From: CAYGTO01 sp964352815 | GTDB taxonomy: Bacteria > Pseudomonadota > Alphaproteobacteria > Rickettsiales > UBA3002 | Assembly (NCBI GenBank): GCA_964352815.1 | Contig: CAYGTO010000007.1 | Location: 1-64,000, forward strand | DNA: 64,000 nucleotides | Direction of reading: 5' to 3' | Shown: one piece after another, positions 1 through 8,510 of the stretch | Position numbering within the stretch: the first letter of the stretch is position 1 | Layout of the letters: every line of letters begins with the position of its first letter | Translations under genes and position numbers: made by a program | Notes under the pieces: generated by a model | Seen by the model: only the letters and a program-made list of their open reading frames with translations | Databases searched by the model: none | What the model was told of the DNA's origin: nothing

Positions 1-1
1 C

Positions 2-2164
2 GCACGGGACCTAGCGACTGGCGCGTTTCGGCTTTCTTCAAGGGATCGTGCGGTAAATAAGGAGAAATTTTGGCGTATTGAAGAGGTTGACGAATTTTAT
101 GACAATAATGCGGAAGCGCCGTGGCAGCATATGGATGCTAAAGCTGATGCGGAGGGTCGGCGTCAAGAGCGCATGGAGCCGCGTCATCCGAAGGACGAAG
201 AGCAGAAAGACTTTAGTACGCCTGCTGAGTGGGAGCCTAAAGTGGCACCGGCAGGCTATGATGAAGATGTCGAGAAAACGTTAGATTTTAGCTATGTCCG
301 AAAGGATATTCAGCGCCTCGTTCAACATATTCATCTGACCTATCCGCTAGCGTTGCCACATTTAAAATGCCTTGCCGACTATGAGTCTGGCACGCGGCTT
401 ACTCCGGAGCAGCGCGACGCCGTCTTACAGCTCATATGGATTCCAAGTGTGCTCGCGCGCAGTGTCCCTGCGATGCGTCCTGGGCGAGCAGGCGAAGGGG
501 TGGAGCCAGCCACGATTGCTCCGGCTGCATTCGCATCGCATTATTACCGCCGGCCTGACGATGTCAGTCGTTGGAATGACCAGCATCCTGGTAGAGCGTC
601 CTATGGGCCTGCGGTTGGGACGAAATATAAAAAATTCATGCAAGGGCTGATCGGCGACCCAAGCAGTGATCCGTCTATTCATACACGTGCATTGATTGAT
701 GATCATCCAAATGCGGCGGTTTCTCATTTGAAGAGCCCTAGAGCGATATGGAACTCGTTTCGCAATTTTCTCTTTTATGAGCATAAGCATGCAAAAAAGC
801 TCCCGGCATGGCGAGTGACGCGATTTGACCATGAAGGCTTTGTTCGCCTATGGCGAGGCGCGCCAAGTAGTTTTGCGAATCTGCCCTTTGCGGAAGATTA
901 CGTGAAGCTGTTTATTCAAGGATGGGGCGTGTTTAATGAGGTTGATGCGCCTAAGACAAAGTATGGCTATGCGCCGCTATGGGGTGAGACGGCTGGCGAT
1001 TGGCAGAAGAAAACTCATGGGGCAGGTGAGGCGTATTTATGGGAAAGCAACAATGGAAAAGACGTTCATGACGCGCTTTATCAGGTGCTGACGCTTGGTA
1101 ATGAACTCTTTATGCATGAATATGCTGGTTTCTTAAAGCCATCCTTTGATGAAAATGGGAAGCCCTATGAGGATAGATCTCTGCCAATAGAAGGCTCGGT
1201 CATAAAGGGAGAAAACCACCGTGCCATGGTAAAAACAGCTGGCGGATTCACCGATTACCGTGAGCTTGGTTCATTAGAAGGAAAGCGTGCGCATTTTTAT
1301 GATGAGCAATTGGAATTAGTGGCACAGTTTTTTGCGAGTGTGGCGAAGCGCTATAAGATGACGCCCGACATGCCAGACGAAGAGCTGGTCAAGATCACCG
1401 TGCGTATGGAACGCGCGGCGGAGGTGAATTTAGGTAATCTACTGCTTGATCTGATTGAGAAACATGAAGCCTTAGCGAAAGAAGCGCAACAGAATAAGAC
1501 CGGGAGGGCCGAGCGTTTTCCTGATGACCCGGCGGCAGTGATTTTCCCTTATGATAATCTTGATATTGAGCATGCGCACCGGGTGATGATGCGCCTTCGG
1601 GCAATGAAAGAAGCGCAAGAGCGCGATGGTGAGACGTATTTGTGGGATGAGGAAGCGCGCTATTTGGAGCGGCTAGAAGAGATTATCAAACCGCTGGCGA
1701 AGGAACGCGGCGTGTATGTTGAGCCGGAAGAAGGGGCGCCCTATTACAACCCGAAAGCGTATGTGGATCCGTATAATCGCATGCTACTCTGCACAGATAC
1801 GGAGCTGCCAGATCATAAAGCATGGGTAAATAAAGGTGGCTTTCAACAGGTGATGCCTTACGCCAATGAAGAGAATAGGAGTATGGTTGATAAGATCGTG
1901 AAAGCGCAAGGAGGCGCACGAGCGAGCGGGCTGTTACATAATAAAGGGCCAGGAGGAGAAACTACGGTGGCGATTACGAACCCGGTGAGTCTGCATTTTA
2001 TGAACCAGTCTTACATGCAGCGACCACGCTCCATGCAGAAGGGCTGTGCGTTTTACACGACGAAGCTGACTGAAGAACGGCTTAGCCGAGAGCAGCAGGA
2101 TAAGATGCGTGAAAAGTTTCGCATTGACGAGAGTGACGGCCCAACGTTTGACATGCACCCTTAA
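2..2164 (+). CDS. Large hypothetical protein, 5' end outside the window
   Basis: I do not recognise this protein. The frame is open from base 2 with no stop before the first ATG at 131, and the upstream codons read as normal protein (tryptophan, acidic and aromatic residues), so the true start probably lies left of the window. At least 721 residues are visible. It is hydrophilic and rich in Glu, Lys, Tyr and Trp, with no obvious membrane segment or signal peptide. Long charged helical stretches occur in the second half (around bases 1390-1700), and the C-terminal part is rich in Pro, Tyr and Gly. The stop interlocks with that of convergent pabB: both TAA codons share the 4-bp TTAA at 2161-2164. 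It could be a structural or secreted protein. The function is unknown. Confidence 0.7.
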   Translation, partial: ARDLATGAFRLSSRDRAVNKEKFWRIEEVDEFYDNNAEAPWQHMDAKADAEGRRQERMEPRHPKDEEQKDFSTPAEWEPKVAPAGYDEDVEKTLDFSYVRKDIQRLVQHIHLTYPLALPHLKCLADYESGTRLTPEQRDAVLQLIWIPSVLARSVPAMRPGRAGEGVEPATIAPAAFASHYYRRPDDVSRWNDQHPGRASYGPAVGTKYKKFMQGLIGDPSSDPSIHTRALIDDHPNAAVSHLKSPRAIWNSFRNFLFYEHKHAKKLPAWRVTRFDHEGFVRLWRGAPSSFANLPFAEDYVKLFIQGWGVFNEVDAPKTKYGYAPLWGETAGDWQKKTHGAGEAYLWESNNGKDVHDALYQVLTLGNELFMHEYAGFLKPSFDENGKPYEDRSLPIEGSVIKGENHRAMVKTAGGFTDYRELGSLEGKRAHFYDEQLELVAQFFASVAKRYKMTPDMPDEELVKITVRMERAAEVNLGNLLLDLIEKHEALAKEAQQNKTGRAERFPDDPAAVIFPYDNLDIEHAHRVMMRLRAMKEAQERDGETYLWDEEARYLERLEEIIKPLAKERGVYVEPEEGAPYYNPKAYVDPYNRMLLCTDTELPDHKAWVNKGGFQQVMPYANEENRSMVDKIVKAQGGARASGLLHNKGPGGETTVAITNPVSLHFMNQSYMQRPRSMQKGCAFYTTKLTEERLSREQQDKMREKFRIDESDGPTFDMHP

Positions 2165-3414
2165 TCAAAGAGCGACTCAACGGTTTGGGCTTTTAGCCGC
2201 ATTTCATGCCATTCATCTTCCGGGTCGGAATCTGCCACAATCGCCCCTCCCATCTGATATTCATACTGGCGTCCTTTCAAAATTAGTGTGCGGATCACAA
2301 CGGATAGATCGGCGCTGCCATCCCCCGCTATCCAGCCAAGAGCACCGCTATAGACGCCGCGCGCATAGGGTTCTTGCTTAGAGCACCATTCCATAGCCGC
2401 GATTTTGGGCGCGCCGGTCATGGAGCCGGGCGGGAAGGAGGCCTTCACCGCATCGAGCGTTGAAGCGTTTGCTTTAAGCTGTCCTGAAATACTCGACACC
2501 ATATGGTGGATCGTTTCAAAGCTTTCGATCGTGTAGAGGTGATCGACGGCGACTGAGCCTGGCTCACAAACGCGGCCGAAATCATTGCGGATAAGATCGA
2601 CGATCATCAAATTTTCGGCGCGGTTTTTCTCGCTCTGTGCAAGTGCATCGCGATGCTGTTGATCTTCCGCATCCAGTGCACTGCGTTTTGCAGAACCTTT
2701 AATCGGGCGCGATGTGATTATGCCGTGCGTATCAGCGGTGAGAAAACATTCGGGGCTTGCGGAAAGAATGGCGGTTTCGTGGTCGAGATGGAGCAGGGCG
2801 CTATAGGGGGTTTGAGCCTGGGCGGTGAGGTGATGGAAGGTGCTTAGGATATCCGGTGTGTCCGCTAGCTCCCCCCAATATTTTTGGGTGATGTTAGCTT
2901 CGTAGAAATCCCCTGCATGAATCGCATCCACTGTGTTGCGAATGATCGTATGATACGTTTCTTGATCGAAACTCTGCGAGGCGTTGTTTCGCACAAGAGG
3001 TGTGAAGCTGAGGGAGGCGGGTGCTTTCGGGAGATCAGGTATCGCTCCTTTTATCGCTTCGAGCCGCTCATGCTGATGATCATAACGCAGGACGGTCTCA
3101 TATTTCACCATCCAGAGGTTTGGCATGGCAATGGGGGTAGGGGGGTCCTCGGTGAGCGATTCGAGGCTGTTTTTGAGCCCATACCCGCAATAACCGCACC
3201 ACCACCCCTCAGGATCGGCTTTTAATGCAGCATCCAATGCGTCAAAGTCATCTGCCTGAATCACCTCGCTCGCATCATACGCCAAATAGGAATAGCGTCC
3301 CTGCGCCCCGTTCGACATGCCGGAATGGAGCAGCGCATAAGGTGGCACGATCTCAAGAGAGCGAGCGAAGTCGAAAAGGGGCGAGGGCATGATTTTTACA
3401 AATATGGGTTTCAT
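2161..3414 (-). CDS. pabB: Aminodeoxychorismate synthase component I
   Basis: Chorismate-using enzyme that, with an amidotransferase subunit (PabA, not in this window), makes 4-amino-4-deoxychorismate, the precursor of the p-aminobenzoate part of folate. At 417 residues it has the usual size of a stand-alone PabB. The C-terminal chorismate-binding domain is clear: GDFYEANITQ, a PIKGS motif (Lys is typical of PabB, where anthranilate synthase has PIAG), ENLMIVDLIRND, FPPGSMTGAPK and MGGAIVADSDPEDEW. It is divergent from the folB-folK-folP-folC run with only 52 bp between starts, which places it in the same pathway. The first ATG (3414) may be preceded by alternatives; an internal ATG nine codons in is also possible. 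Confidence 0.93.
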   Translation of the reverse strand: MKPIFVKIMPSPLFDFARSLEIVPPYALLHSGMSNGAQGRYSYLAYDASEVIQADDFDALDAALKADPEGWWCGYCGYGLKNSLESLTEDPPTPIAMPNLWMVKYETVLRYDHQHERLEAIKGAIPDLPKAPASLSFTPLVRNNASQSFDQETYHTIIRNTVDAIHAGDFYEANITQKYWGELADTPDILSTFHHLTAQAQTPYSALLHLDHETAILSASPECFLTADTHGIITSRPIKGSAKRSALDAEDQQHRDALAQSEKNRAENLMIVDLIRNDFGRVCEPGSVAVDHLYTIESFETIHHMVSSISGQLKANASTLDAVKASFPPGSMTGAPKIAAMEWCSKQEPYARGVYSGALGWIAGDGSADLSVVIRTLILKGRQYEYQMGGAIVADSDPEDEWHEMRLKAQTVESLFD

Positions 3415-3466
3415 CTCGTGCTAAGCCACGGTATAACCTGAGCTAATCGAAAAAGAAACGAGATTT

Positions 3467-3892
3467 ATGGTGACGCACTACCCCTATAGCCTCAAAGTGA
3501 ATCGCTTGCGCATCCCCCTCTACTTGGGCGTACCGGATGAAGAGCGCGCGATGATCCAGTATGTTGAGATGAGCCTATGGCTGCATTTTGAGCAGTCGAT
3601 GGCGGCGTGGGATGAGGATGATGCGGGTTTTATCGATTATGATTTGCTGAGCAAGATTGCACTAAAGGTGGCGGATGAGCGTCCCTATAAGCTGATTGAG
3701 AATCTGGCGCTGAATATTCATAAAGCGATTCGCGCCCATGTGGACCAAGCCATGGCGGAACAGCCTTTCGTACCGGTGAGCATTACGATTCATAAGCCTA
3801 ACTTGCCAGTTGCTTATGTGTCGCGGGGAACGAAATTCACCTATTCTGACCTTCCGAAAGGGGCAGAAGTGATGGGGCTGTATGAGACGTAA
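3467..3892 (+). CDS. folB: Dihydroneopterin aldolase
   Basis: Converts 7,8-dihydroneopterin to 6-hydroxymethyl-7,8-dihydropterin and glycolaldehyde in folate synthesis. The 141-residue protein shows the tunnelling-fold pattern of FolB: an N-terminal strand ending LGVPDEER, the central DYDLLSKIA, then the conserved LIENLALNIHKAI helix and a C-terminal VSITIHKPNLPV strand. The N-terminus is somewhat extended compared with short FolB proteins. It is the first gene of a four-gene folate run, and its end overlaps the start of folK by 11 nt. Confidence 0.9.
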   Translation: MVTHYPYSLKVNRLRIPLYLGVPDEERAMIQYVEMSLWLHFEQSMAAWDEDDAGFIDYDLLSKIALKVADERPYKLIENLALNIHKAIRAHVDQAMAEQPFVPVSITIHKPNLPVAYVSRGTKFTYSDLPKGAEVMGLYET

Positions 3893-4421
3893 AGAGCAAA
3901 CGGTCTATATTGGCCTGGGTAGTAATGTTGGGGCGCGGCGCCATAATCTGGCTCAGGCGCTTGAGCTGTTTGAGGCCCAACGGGTGCTCAGCGAAATGGT
4001 GGCGTCGCCGCTATATGCTTCGCCAGCGCTTTTGCCGAAAGATGCGCCCGAGAGTTGGGATATTCCATTTTTGAACCAGGTGGTGCAGGGGAAAACGAGC
4101 TTATCTCCCTATGAGCTGTTGTTTGCGCTTCAGCGGATTGAGCAATCCATTGGTCGGAAGCGCCGTGGGCGTTGGGGGCCGCGTGAGATTGACCTCGATA
4201 TTTTATGTTACGATACGCTGTGCGTGAATGAAGAAAAGCTCCAGCTTCCGCATACAGAAATGACAATGCGTGATTTTGTCCTGCTCCCCATGCGTGATAT
4301 TGCGCCGAACTGGGTGCATCCGGTCAGCGGGCGGTCCATGGCGCAGCTTGTGGAGGGGCTTTGCCTCGTCACGGCAGCGCTCGATGTGCCGGAAGAATGC
4401 GATGCGCACGCCCTTTCCTAA
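3882..4421 (+). CDS. folK: 2-amino-4-hydroxy-6-hydroxymethyldihydropteridine pyrophosphokinase
   Basis: HPPK transfers pyrophosphate from ATP to 6-hydroxymethyl-7,8-dihydropterin, the step between FolB and FolP. Diagnostic motifs are VYIGLGSNVGARRHNL at the N-terminus, the FLNQVV strand, and RRGRWGPREIDLDIL, which carries the metal-binding Asp pair. The C-terminal part follows with the PHTEM and RDFVLLPM segments. At 179 residues it has normal size. It overlaps folB by 11 nt at its start and folP by 20 nt at its end, so translation is probably coupled. Confidence 0.93.
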   Translation: MRRKEQTVYIGLGSNVGARRHNLAQALELFEAQRVLSEMVASPLYASPALLPKDAPESWDIPFLNQVVQGKTSLSPYELLFALQRIEQSIGRKRRGRWGPREIDLDILCYDTLCVNEEKLQLPHTEMTMRDFVLLPMRDIAPNWVHPVSGRSMAQLVEGLCLVTAALDVPEECDAHALS

Positions 4422-5208
4422 GCTTGTCGCTGTTCTCAACGTTACGCCGGATTCGTTTTCCGATGGCGGCGTGAATGATACGGTTGAGCGTGCATTGTCA
4501 CATGCGAGTACATTGATCGATGATGGGGCGGATGTGATTGATGTGGGCGCGGAATCGACCCGCCCCGGGGCAACGCCGCTAACTTCGGAACAAGAATGGG
4601 AGCGGCTATCGGAGCTGTGGCCCGTGCTGTATGGGTTATGTCAGGAGAATGGTGTTCTTTTGAGCCTTGATAGCTATCACCCCGAAACCGTCGCTAATGC
4701 GCTCGCGATTGGCTGTGACTGGGTGAATGATGTCAAAGGGTTTGATAATCACGCGATGCTCGAGGCGGTACAGGATCACGAGTGCCGGCTCGTGATGATG
4801 CATTCACTAACCGTGCCCGCGGATAAGGCGGTGACATTGGATACGGATTGCGATGTGATCGATGCGCTCCAGCATTGGGCCGATCAGCGCTTTGAGCTTC
4901 TGAAGAAACATCATATCTCACCAAAGCGCTGCATTGTCGATCCGGGGATTGGCTTTGGTAAAACAGCACGACAATCTCTTGAGATCGTGATGCGTGTTAA
5001 TGAGTGGAAGCGCCGCGGGGCGGAATGTTTGGTAGGCCATTCGCGTAAATCATTCTTGAGCCTGTTTGATGCCTCGCTTGAACCACACGAACACGATCCG
5101 CTGACGCTCGCATTTTCGAGCATGCTGGCGCATCACGATGTGCAGTATCTACGCGTGCATGATGTCGCAGCACATCGTCAGTTGTTTGATGAGCTTGGCG
5201 ATGCGTGA
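4402..5208 (+). CDS. folP: Dihydropteroate synthase
   Basis: Condenses dihydropterin pyrophosphate with p-aminobenzoate to dihydropteroate and is the target of sulfonamides. The TIM-barrel signatures are present: VLNVTPDSFSDGG near the start, VIDVGAESTRPGA, VNDVKGFDN, the IVDPGIGFGK strand and the C-terminal VGHSRKSFL. I choose ATG 4402 because the frame is also open upstream to 4270, but that extension lies wholly inside folK and has no family counterpart. From 4402 the protein has 268 residues, normal for the family. It overlaps folC by 8 nt. Confidence 0.93.
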   Translation: MRTPFPKLVAVLNVTPDSFSDGGVNDTVERALSHASTLIDDGADVIDVGAESTRPGATPLTSEQEWERLSELWPVLYGLCQENGVLLSLDSYHPETVANALAIGCDWVNDVKGFDNHAMLEAVQDHECRLVMMHSLTVPADKAVTLDTDCDVIDALQHWADQRFELLKKHHISPKRCIVDPGIGFGKTARQSLEIVMRVNEWKRRGAECLVGHSRKSFLSLFDASLEPHEHDPLTLAFSSMLAHHDVQYLRVHDVAAHRQLFDELGDA

Positions 5209-6457
5209 GTCGGTAGCACTCAAGGCGTGTTTGCAAGCGCTCTATCATCCTGATTTGAAGACGATTGATTTGTCCTTGGGGCGGATGCAGGCTGCGCTTG
5301 AGGCGGCGGGCTCACCAGAGAAGCAATTGCCGCCGGTGATTCATCTGGCGGGGACGAACGGGAAAGGATCGACGCTTGCCATGCTGCGCGCGATATTTGA
5401 GGCGGCGGGCCTAAAGGTGCATGCTTATACCTCACCGCATTTGGTTCATGCGCAGGAGCGGTTTTATTGTGCTGGCGAATATCCCAGTGACGCCGAGCTG
5501 ATTACACGCTTGAAGCGTGTGATAGAGTTAACGCATACCCATCCGTTGACCTTTTTCGAGGCGACGACCTTGCTTGCTTTTCAGCTCTTTTCAGAGATTC
5601 CGGCCGATGTAGTATTGCTTGAAACGGGGATGGGCGGGCAGTTTGATGCGACGAATGTAATTGCTCAGCCAGCGCTAACGATCATCACGCCGATTTCGAT
5701 GGACCACCAAGCATTCCTTGGCGATACGCTGGCGAAGATTGCTTATGAAAAAGCATGCATTATGAAGCAGAGTGTCCCATGCGCTGTGGCGCCGCAGGCA
5801 GAGGAGGCGATGCAGGTGCTGCAAGATAAGGCAAACGAGTTGAATGCGCCACTGTATCAAGTGAGCGCACCGGAAAAACTGATCGCAACGAACATGCCCG
5901 GAGCACATCAGCAGGTTAATGCCGCGGTAGCGAAGCAGGCGGTTGATTTGCTGCGGAACAGGTTTTCTATTGCGGATGAGGCGGTGGCGCAGGGGTTGAG
6001 TCAAGTCCATTGGCCTGGGCGTTTGCAGCCAATTGCACTGCCAGGCTATGAGGGGAGCGCGTCCGTCTGGCTGGATGGTGGGCATAATGAAGCGGCGGCG
6101 GAAATGCTGGCGGCATGGATGGCGTCGCGTGATACGTCTTTTGTACTCATTTGCGCGATGACACAGGGGCATGACCCAAAGACCTTTCTCAAGCACTTGC
6201 TGCCCTATTGTCAGGCGCTCTATGCGGTTCCGATTGATGATGAACCGATGTCACATAAGGCGGAGACGGTTGTCACCGCCGCTCGCCAATTCGCCGGTGA
6301 TTCATGTCATGTACAGCTATGTGGAAGCTTTCGTGAAGCTATTACGTCGCTGAATGCCTCAAAGCGTGCAGAAAATACGACACATCTAGACTCCTATGAA
6401 ATTATATGTACGGGGTCCTTGTATTTTGCTGGTCAAATTTTGGCGATGACGGCATAA
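5201..6457 (+). CDS. folC: Bifunctional dihydrofolate synthase / folylpolyglutamate synthase
   Basis: Adds L-glutamate to dihydropteroate and further glutamates to folates, using ATP (Mur-ligase fold). Visible motifs are the P-loop HLAGTNGKGSTLAML, the following YTSPHLVHAQERF, LETGMGGQFDATN, and the C-terminal VWLDGGHNEAAA. The start at 5201 gives the overlap ATGCGTGA with the folP stop; ATG 5189 in the same frame is an alternative, and the open frame further upstream to 5138 is folP shadow. It ends the folate run. No folE, folA or pabA is in the window. Confidence 0.92.
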   Translation: MRESVALKACLQALYHPDLKTIDLSLGRMQAALEAAGSPEKQLPPVIHLAGTNGKGSTLAMLRAIFEAAGLKVHAYTSPHLVHAQERFYCAGEYPSDAELITRLKRVIELTHTHPLTFFEATTLLAFQLFSEIPADVVLLETGMGGQFDATNVIAQPALTIITPISMDHQAFLGDTLAKIAYEKACIMKQSVPCAVAPQAEEAMQVLQDKANELNAPLYQVSAPEKLIATNMPGAHQQVNAAVAKQAVDLLRNRFSIADEAVAQGLSQVHWPGRLQPIALPGYEGSASVWLDGGHNEAAAEMLAAWMASRDTSFVLICAMTQGHDPKTFLKHLLPYCQALYAVPIDDEPMSHKAETVVTAARQFAGDSCHVQLCGSFREAITSLNASKRAENTTHLDSYEIICTGSLYFAGQILAMTA

Positions 6458-6491
6458 TATTGTCAGTGATAACTGACCATTTGATGCACCA

Positions 6492-6959
6492 ATGAAAGAT
6501 ACAACCCCCACCACGACTCAGCAACCGCAACGGATTAACGAGAAACTTTTGGCCTATTGGGCGTCACTGAAGCAGGGACGATTATACCCTGATGAGCAAG
6601 ATTTTGATACAAATCAACTAGGCGATGTGTGGATTTCCTGTTTCTTAGTGCAAGTGGAAGCTGCGGACAGCGAGCCAACCTTCAACTATGCTTATGTGGG
6701 TAAAGAGCTGATCGATGCGTATGGGGATGATTTAACCGGTCATGAAATATGCGAGACACTTGCTTACCCAGCGAATGAAACAATGATAGTAAGGCTTAAA
6801 GAAGTGCTAAAAGAAGAACATCCGGTCATTGACGAGAACAGTTTCACGAATGCAAGCGGCGAAGAGGTGCGTTACCGCTCATGTATGCTCCCCTTAGGTC
6901 ATAAGGGTGAGAAGGGTGTACGCTATATTGTTGGCGGTGTGAAATGGCGCGCTTACTAA
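6492..6959 (+). CDS. PAS_5-family protein
   Basis: A 155-residue soluble protein resembling the alphaproteobacterial PAS_5 family. The typical opening is present (EKLLAYWASLKQGRLYPDEQDFD, here cited only for its YWASLKQGR core), followed by a mixed strand/helix PAS-like region with FNYAYVGKELIDAYGDDLTG and a C-terminal YIVGGVKW strand. There is no attached output domain, so it is a stand-alone sensor or adaptor of unknown ligand. It starts 34 bp after folC and runs in the same direction as the next two genes. Family assignment is from motif memory, not a search. Confidence 0.7.
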   Translation: MKDTTPTTTQQPQRINEKLLAYWASLKQGRLYPDEQDFDTNQLGDVWISCFLVQVEAADSEPTFNYAYVGKELIDAYGDDLTGHEICETLAYPANETMIVRLKEVLKEEHPVIDENSFTNASGEEVRYRSCMLPLGHKGEKGVRYIVGGVKWRAY

Positions 6960-6984
6960 GCGACATAGGTGGTTGGTCGTAGTT

Positions 6985-7392
6985 ATGACTGACGAAACTC
7001 CCTTCGAAGGATTTAATATTAAGGCAAAACGCTATCTTAGCGATGATATGGCGACCTACCGTATTTATACATCGCGCAATTCGTATGAGCGCGTTAAGGC
7101 AGAGAATGCGGCAATGGCGGTGCTTCAGTCCGACATTAAGAACCCGTTTAAAGTGGTGCGTGAAAGCCGGGAAACACTGAAAGAATTGCAATCCCAGGAT
7201 CTTGAAGACACCGAAGAAAAAGTGGTCACGGATGTAGATCGTCCGTCTCAGGTGGACGATGTAATGAAGTTTGATTTGGATGAGTTGCCAGAGCATGCGG
7301 AAGAAATGTTTGAACCGATGCGCTTATCTGATATGCATGCGAGGAAAACAGCTCAGCCTGAGGAGGCGGTGGATGCGTCTGGCGATCATTAG
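6985..7392 (+). CDS. Hypothetical acidic protein
   Basis: I do not recognise this 135-residue protein. The first half (FNIKAKRYLSDD, IYTSRNSYERVKAENAAMAVLQ) looks like a folded basic domain, and the second half is strongly acidic and low in hydrophobics (DLEDTEEKVVTDVD, FDLDELPEHAEEMF), probably disordered. The ATG at 6985 is preferred over an upstream in-frame TTG at 6973; AGGTGG at 6968-6973 is a weak ribosome-binding site. Its 3' end overlaps the next gene by 20 nt, which suggests coupled expression with the PstS-like protein. Confidence 0.65.
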   Translation: MTDETPFEGFNIKAKRYLSDDMATYRIYTSRNSYERVKAENAAMAVLQSDIKNPFKVVRESRETLKELQSQDLEDTEEKVVTDVDRPSQVDDVMKFDLDELPEHAEEMFEPMRLSDMHARKTAQPEEAVDASGDH

Positions 7393-8395
7393 TATTATTT
7401 CCCTTGGACTTGTGGGTTGGATGGTGGTGCCATTTTTTACCGCAACGGCACGTGAAGAAATTCGTGTGGTAGGTTCATCAACCGTGTTTCCTTTTGTTGC
7501 GGCGGTGGCAGAGCAGTTTGGCCGTACCACGAAATATCGTACGCCGATTGTCGAGGCGACCGGAACCGGGGGCGGCTTTAAGCTCTTTTGTTCGGGCATA
7601 GGGGAGCAGTTTCCCGACGTGTCGAATGCGTCGCGGCCGATCAAGCAAAGCGAGCGTGATCTGTGCGCTGAGAATGGTATTTCGGATATAGTCGAATTGA
7701 CGCTGGGTTATGATGGCATTGTTTTAGGGAATGCGAAGCAAGGGAAAAGCTATCGTCTCACCAAGCGTGAGCTGTTCTTGGCGCTGGTCAAGCGAGTCCC
7801 GCAAGACGGTGAGTTGGTTGAGAATCCTTATGTAACCTGGCGTGATATTTCGCCGCGATTGCCGAATGAGGAAATCCGCGTCTATGGGCCGCCGCCCACT
7901 TCCGGCACACGTGATGCGTTTGTTGAGCTGGTGATGGATACGGGATGTAAGCAGTTCCCGCTCTATAAGCGACGCTATCCGGATAAGCCGGGTTATAAGG
8001 GCGTATGTCATACGTTGCGCGAAGATGGCCATTTTATCGAGGCGGGAGAGAATGATAATATTATTGTACAGAAACTCCAGGCGAGCCCGGAATCACTCGG
8101 GATTTTTGGCTACAGTTTCCTTGAGCAGAACTCCGCATTGGTGAAGCCCGCGGTTATTAATGGTGTTCTCCCCACTTTTGATGCGATTGCGGATGGGCGT
8201 TACAAGGTCGCACGAAGCTTACATGTGTATATCAAGAAAGTGCATGTGAAGACAGTACCCGGACTTGGTGTGTTTGCGAGAGCACTTGTGTCGGATTCAG
8301 CTGCAAGCCGCACGGGCTATTTATCGCTAAAAGGGTTGATTCCGCTGCCGCCTGAGCAGTTAGCGAAAGAGCAAGCGCGGGTGTCTCAGCTTTAA
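7373..8395 (+). CDS. PstS-like periplasmic substrate-binding protein
   Basis: Family of phosphate-binding proteins of ABC importers. The N-terminus has an uncleaved or cleavable membrane segment (LAIISIISLGLVGWMVVPFF) followed by EIRVVGSSTVFPFVAAVAEQ, the phosphate-loop-type GSSTVFP, EATGTGGGFKLFC, and the second-lobe motif PPPTSGTRDAF. The start at 7373 is set by a strong AGGAGG at 7361-7366; longer frames begin inside the previous gene. No pstC, pstA, pstB or phoU is nearby, so it may serve a distant transporter or act as a sensor. There are Cys residues in the mature domain (FCSGIG, LCAENG, GVCHTL). Confidence 0.82.
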   Translation: MRLAIISIISLGLVGWMVVPFFTATAREEIRVVGSSTVFPFVAAVAEQFGRTTKYRTPIVEATGTGGGFKLFCSGIGEQFPDVSNASRPIKQSERDLCAENGISDIVELTLGYDGIVLGNAKQGKSYRLTKRELFLALVKRVPQDGELVENPYVTWRDISPRLPNEEIRVYGPPPTSGTRDAFVELVMDTGCKQFPLYKRRYPDKPGYKGVCHTLREDGHFIEAGENDNIIVQKLQASPESLGIFGYSFLEQNSALVKPAVINGVLPTFDAIADGRYKVARSLHVYIKKVHVKTVPGLGVFARALVSDSAASRTGYLSLKGLIPLPPEQLAKEQARVSQL

Positions 8396-8397
8396 TT

Positions 8398-8480
8398 GTC
8401 ATCCTCGGGGCTCATGATAGCTTTTCGAGGTCAGTAGACCGAGCCTTTAGTCAGCGAAGCTGTTCGTCTCATTGCGGAGG
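8398..8480. repeat. Repeat of the GGTCTACTGACC type in a convergent intergenic gap
   Basis: Non-coding 115-bp gap between the PstS-like gene and parE. It begins with GTCATCCTCGG two bases after the stop. Read on the minus strand, it contains GCAATGAG, then TTCGCTGACTAAAGG, then CTCGGTCTACTGACCTCG. The same three words recur upstream of mutS (36587-36635) in a different order. It may help end transcription between convergent genes, but no U-tract terminator is visible. Confidence 0.5.
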
Positions 8481-8510
8481 CCAGATGGCCGAAGCGGGAG
8501 AAACAAAATA

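Noticed and set aside
4270..4401. Longer folP start
   Set aside because: The extension is entirely inside folK in another frame and has no family resemblance.
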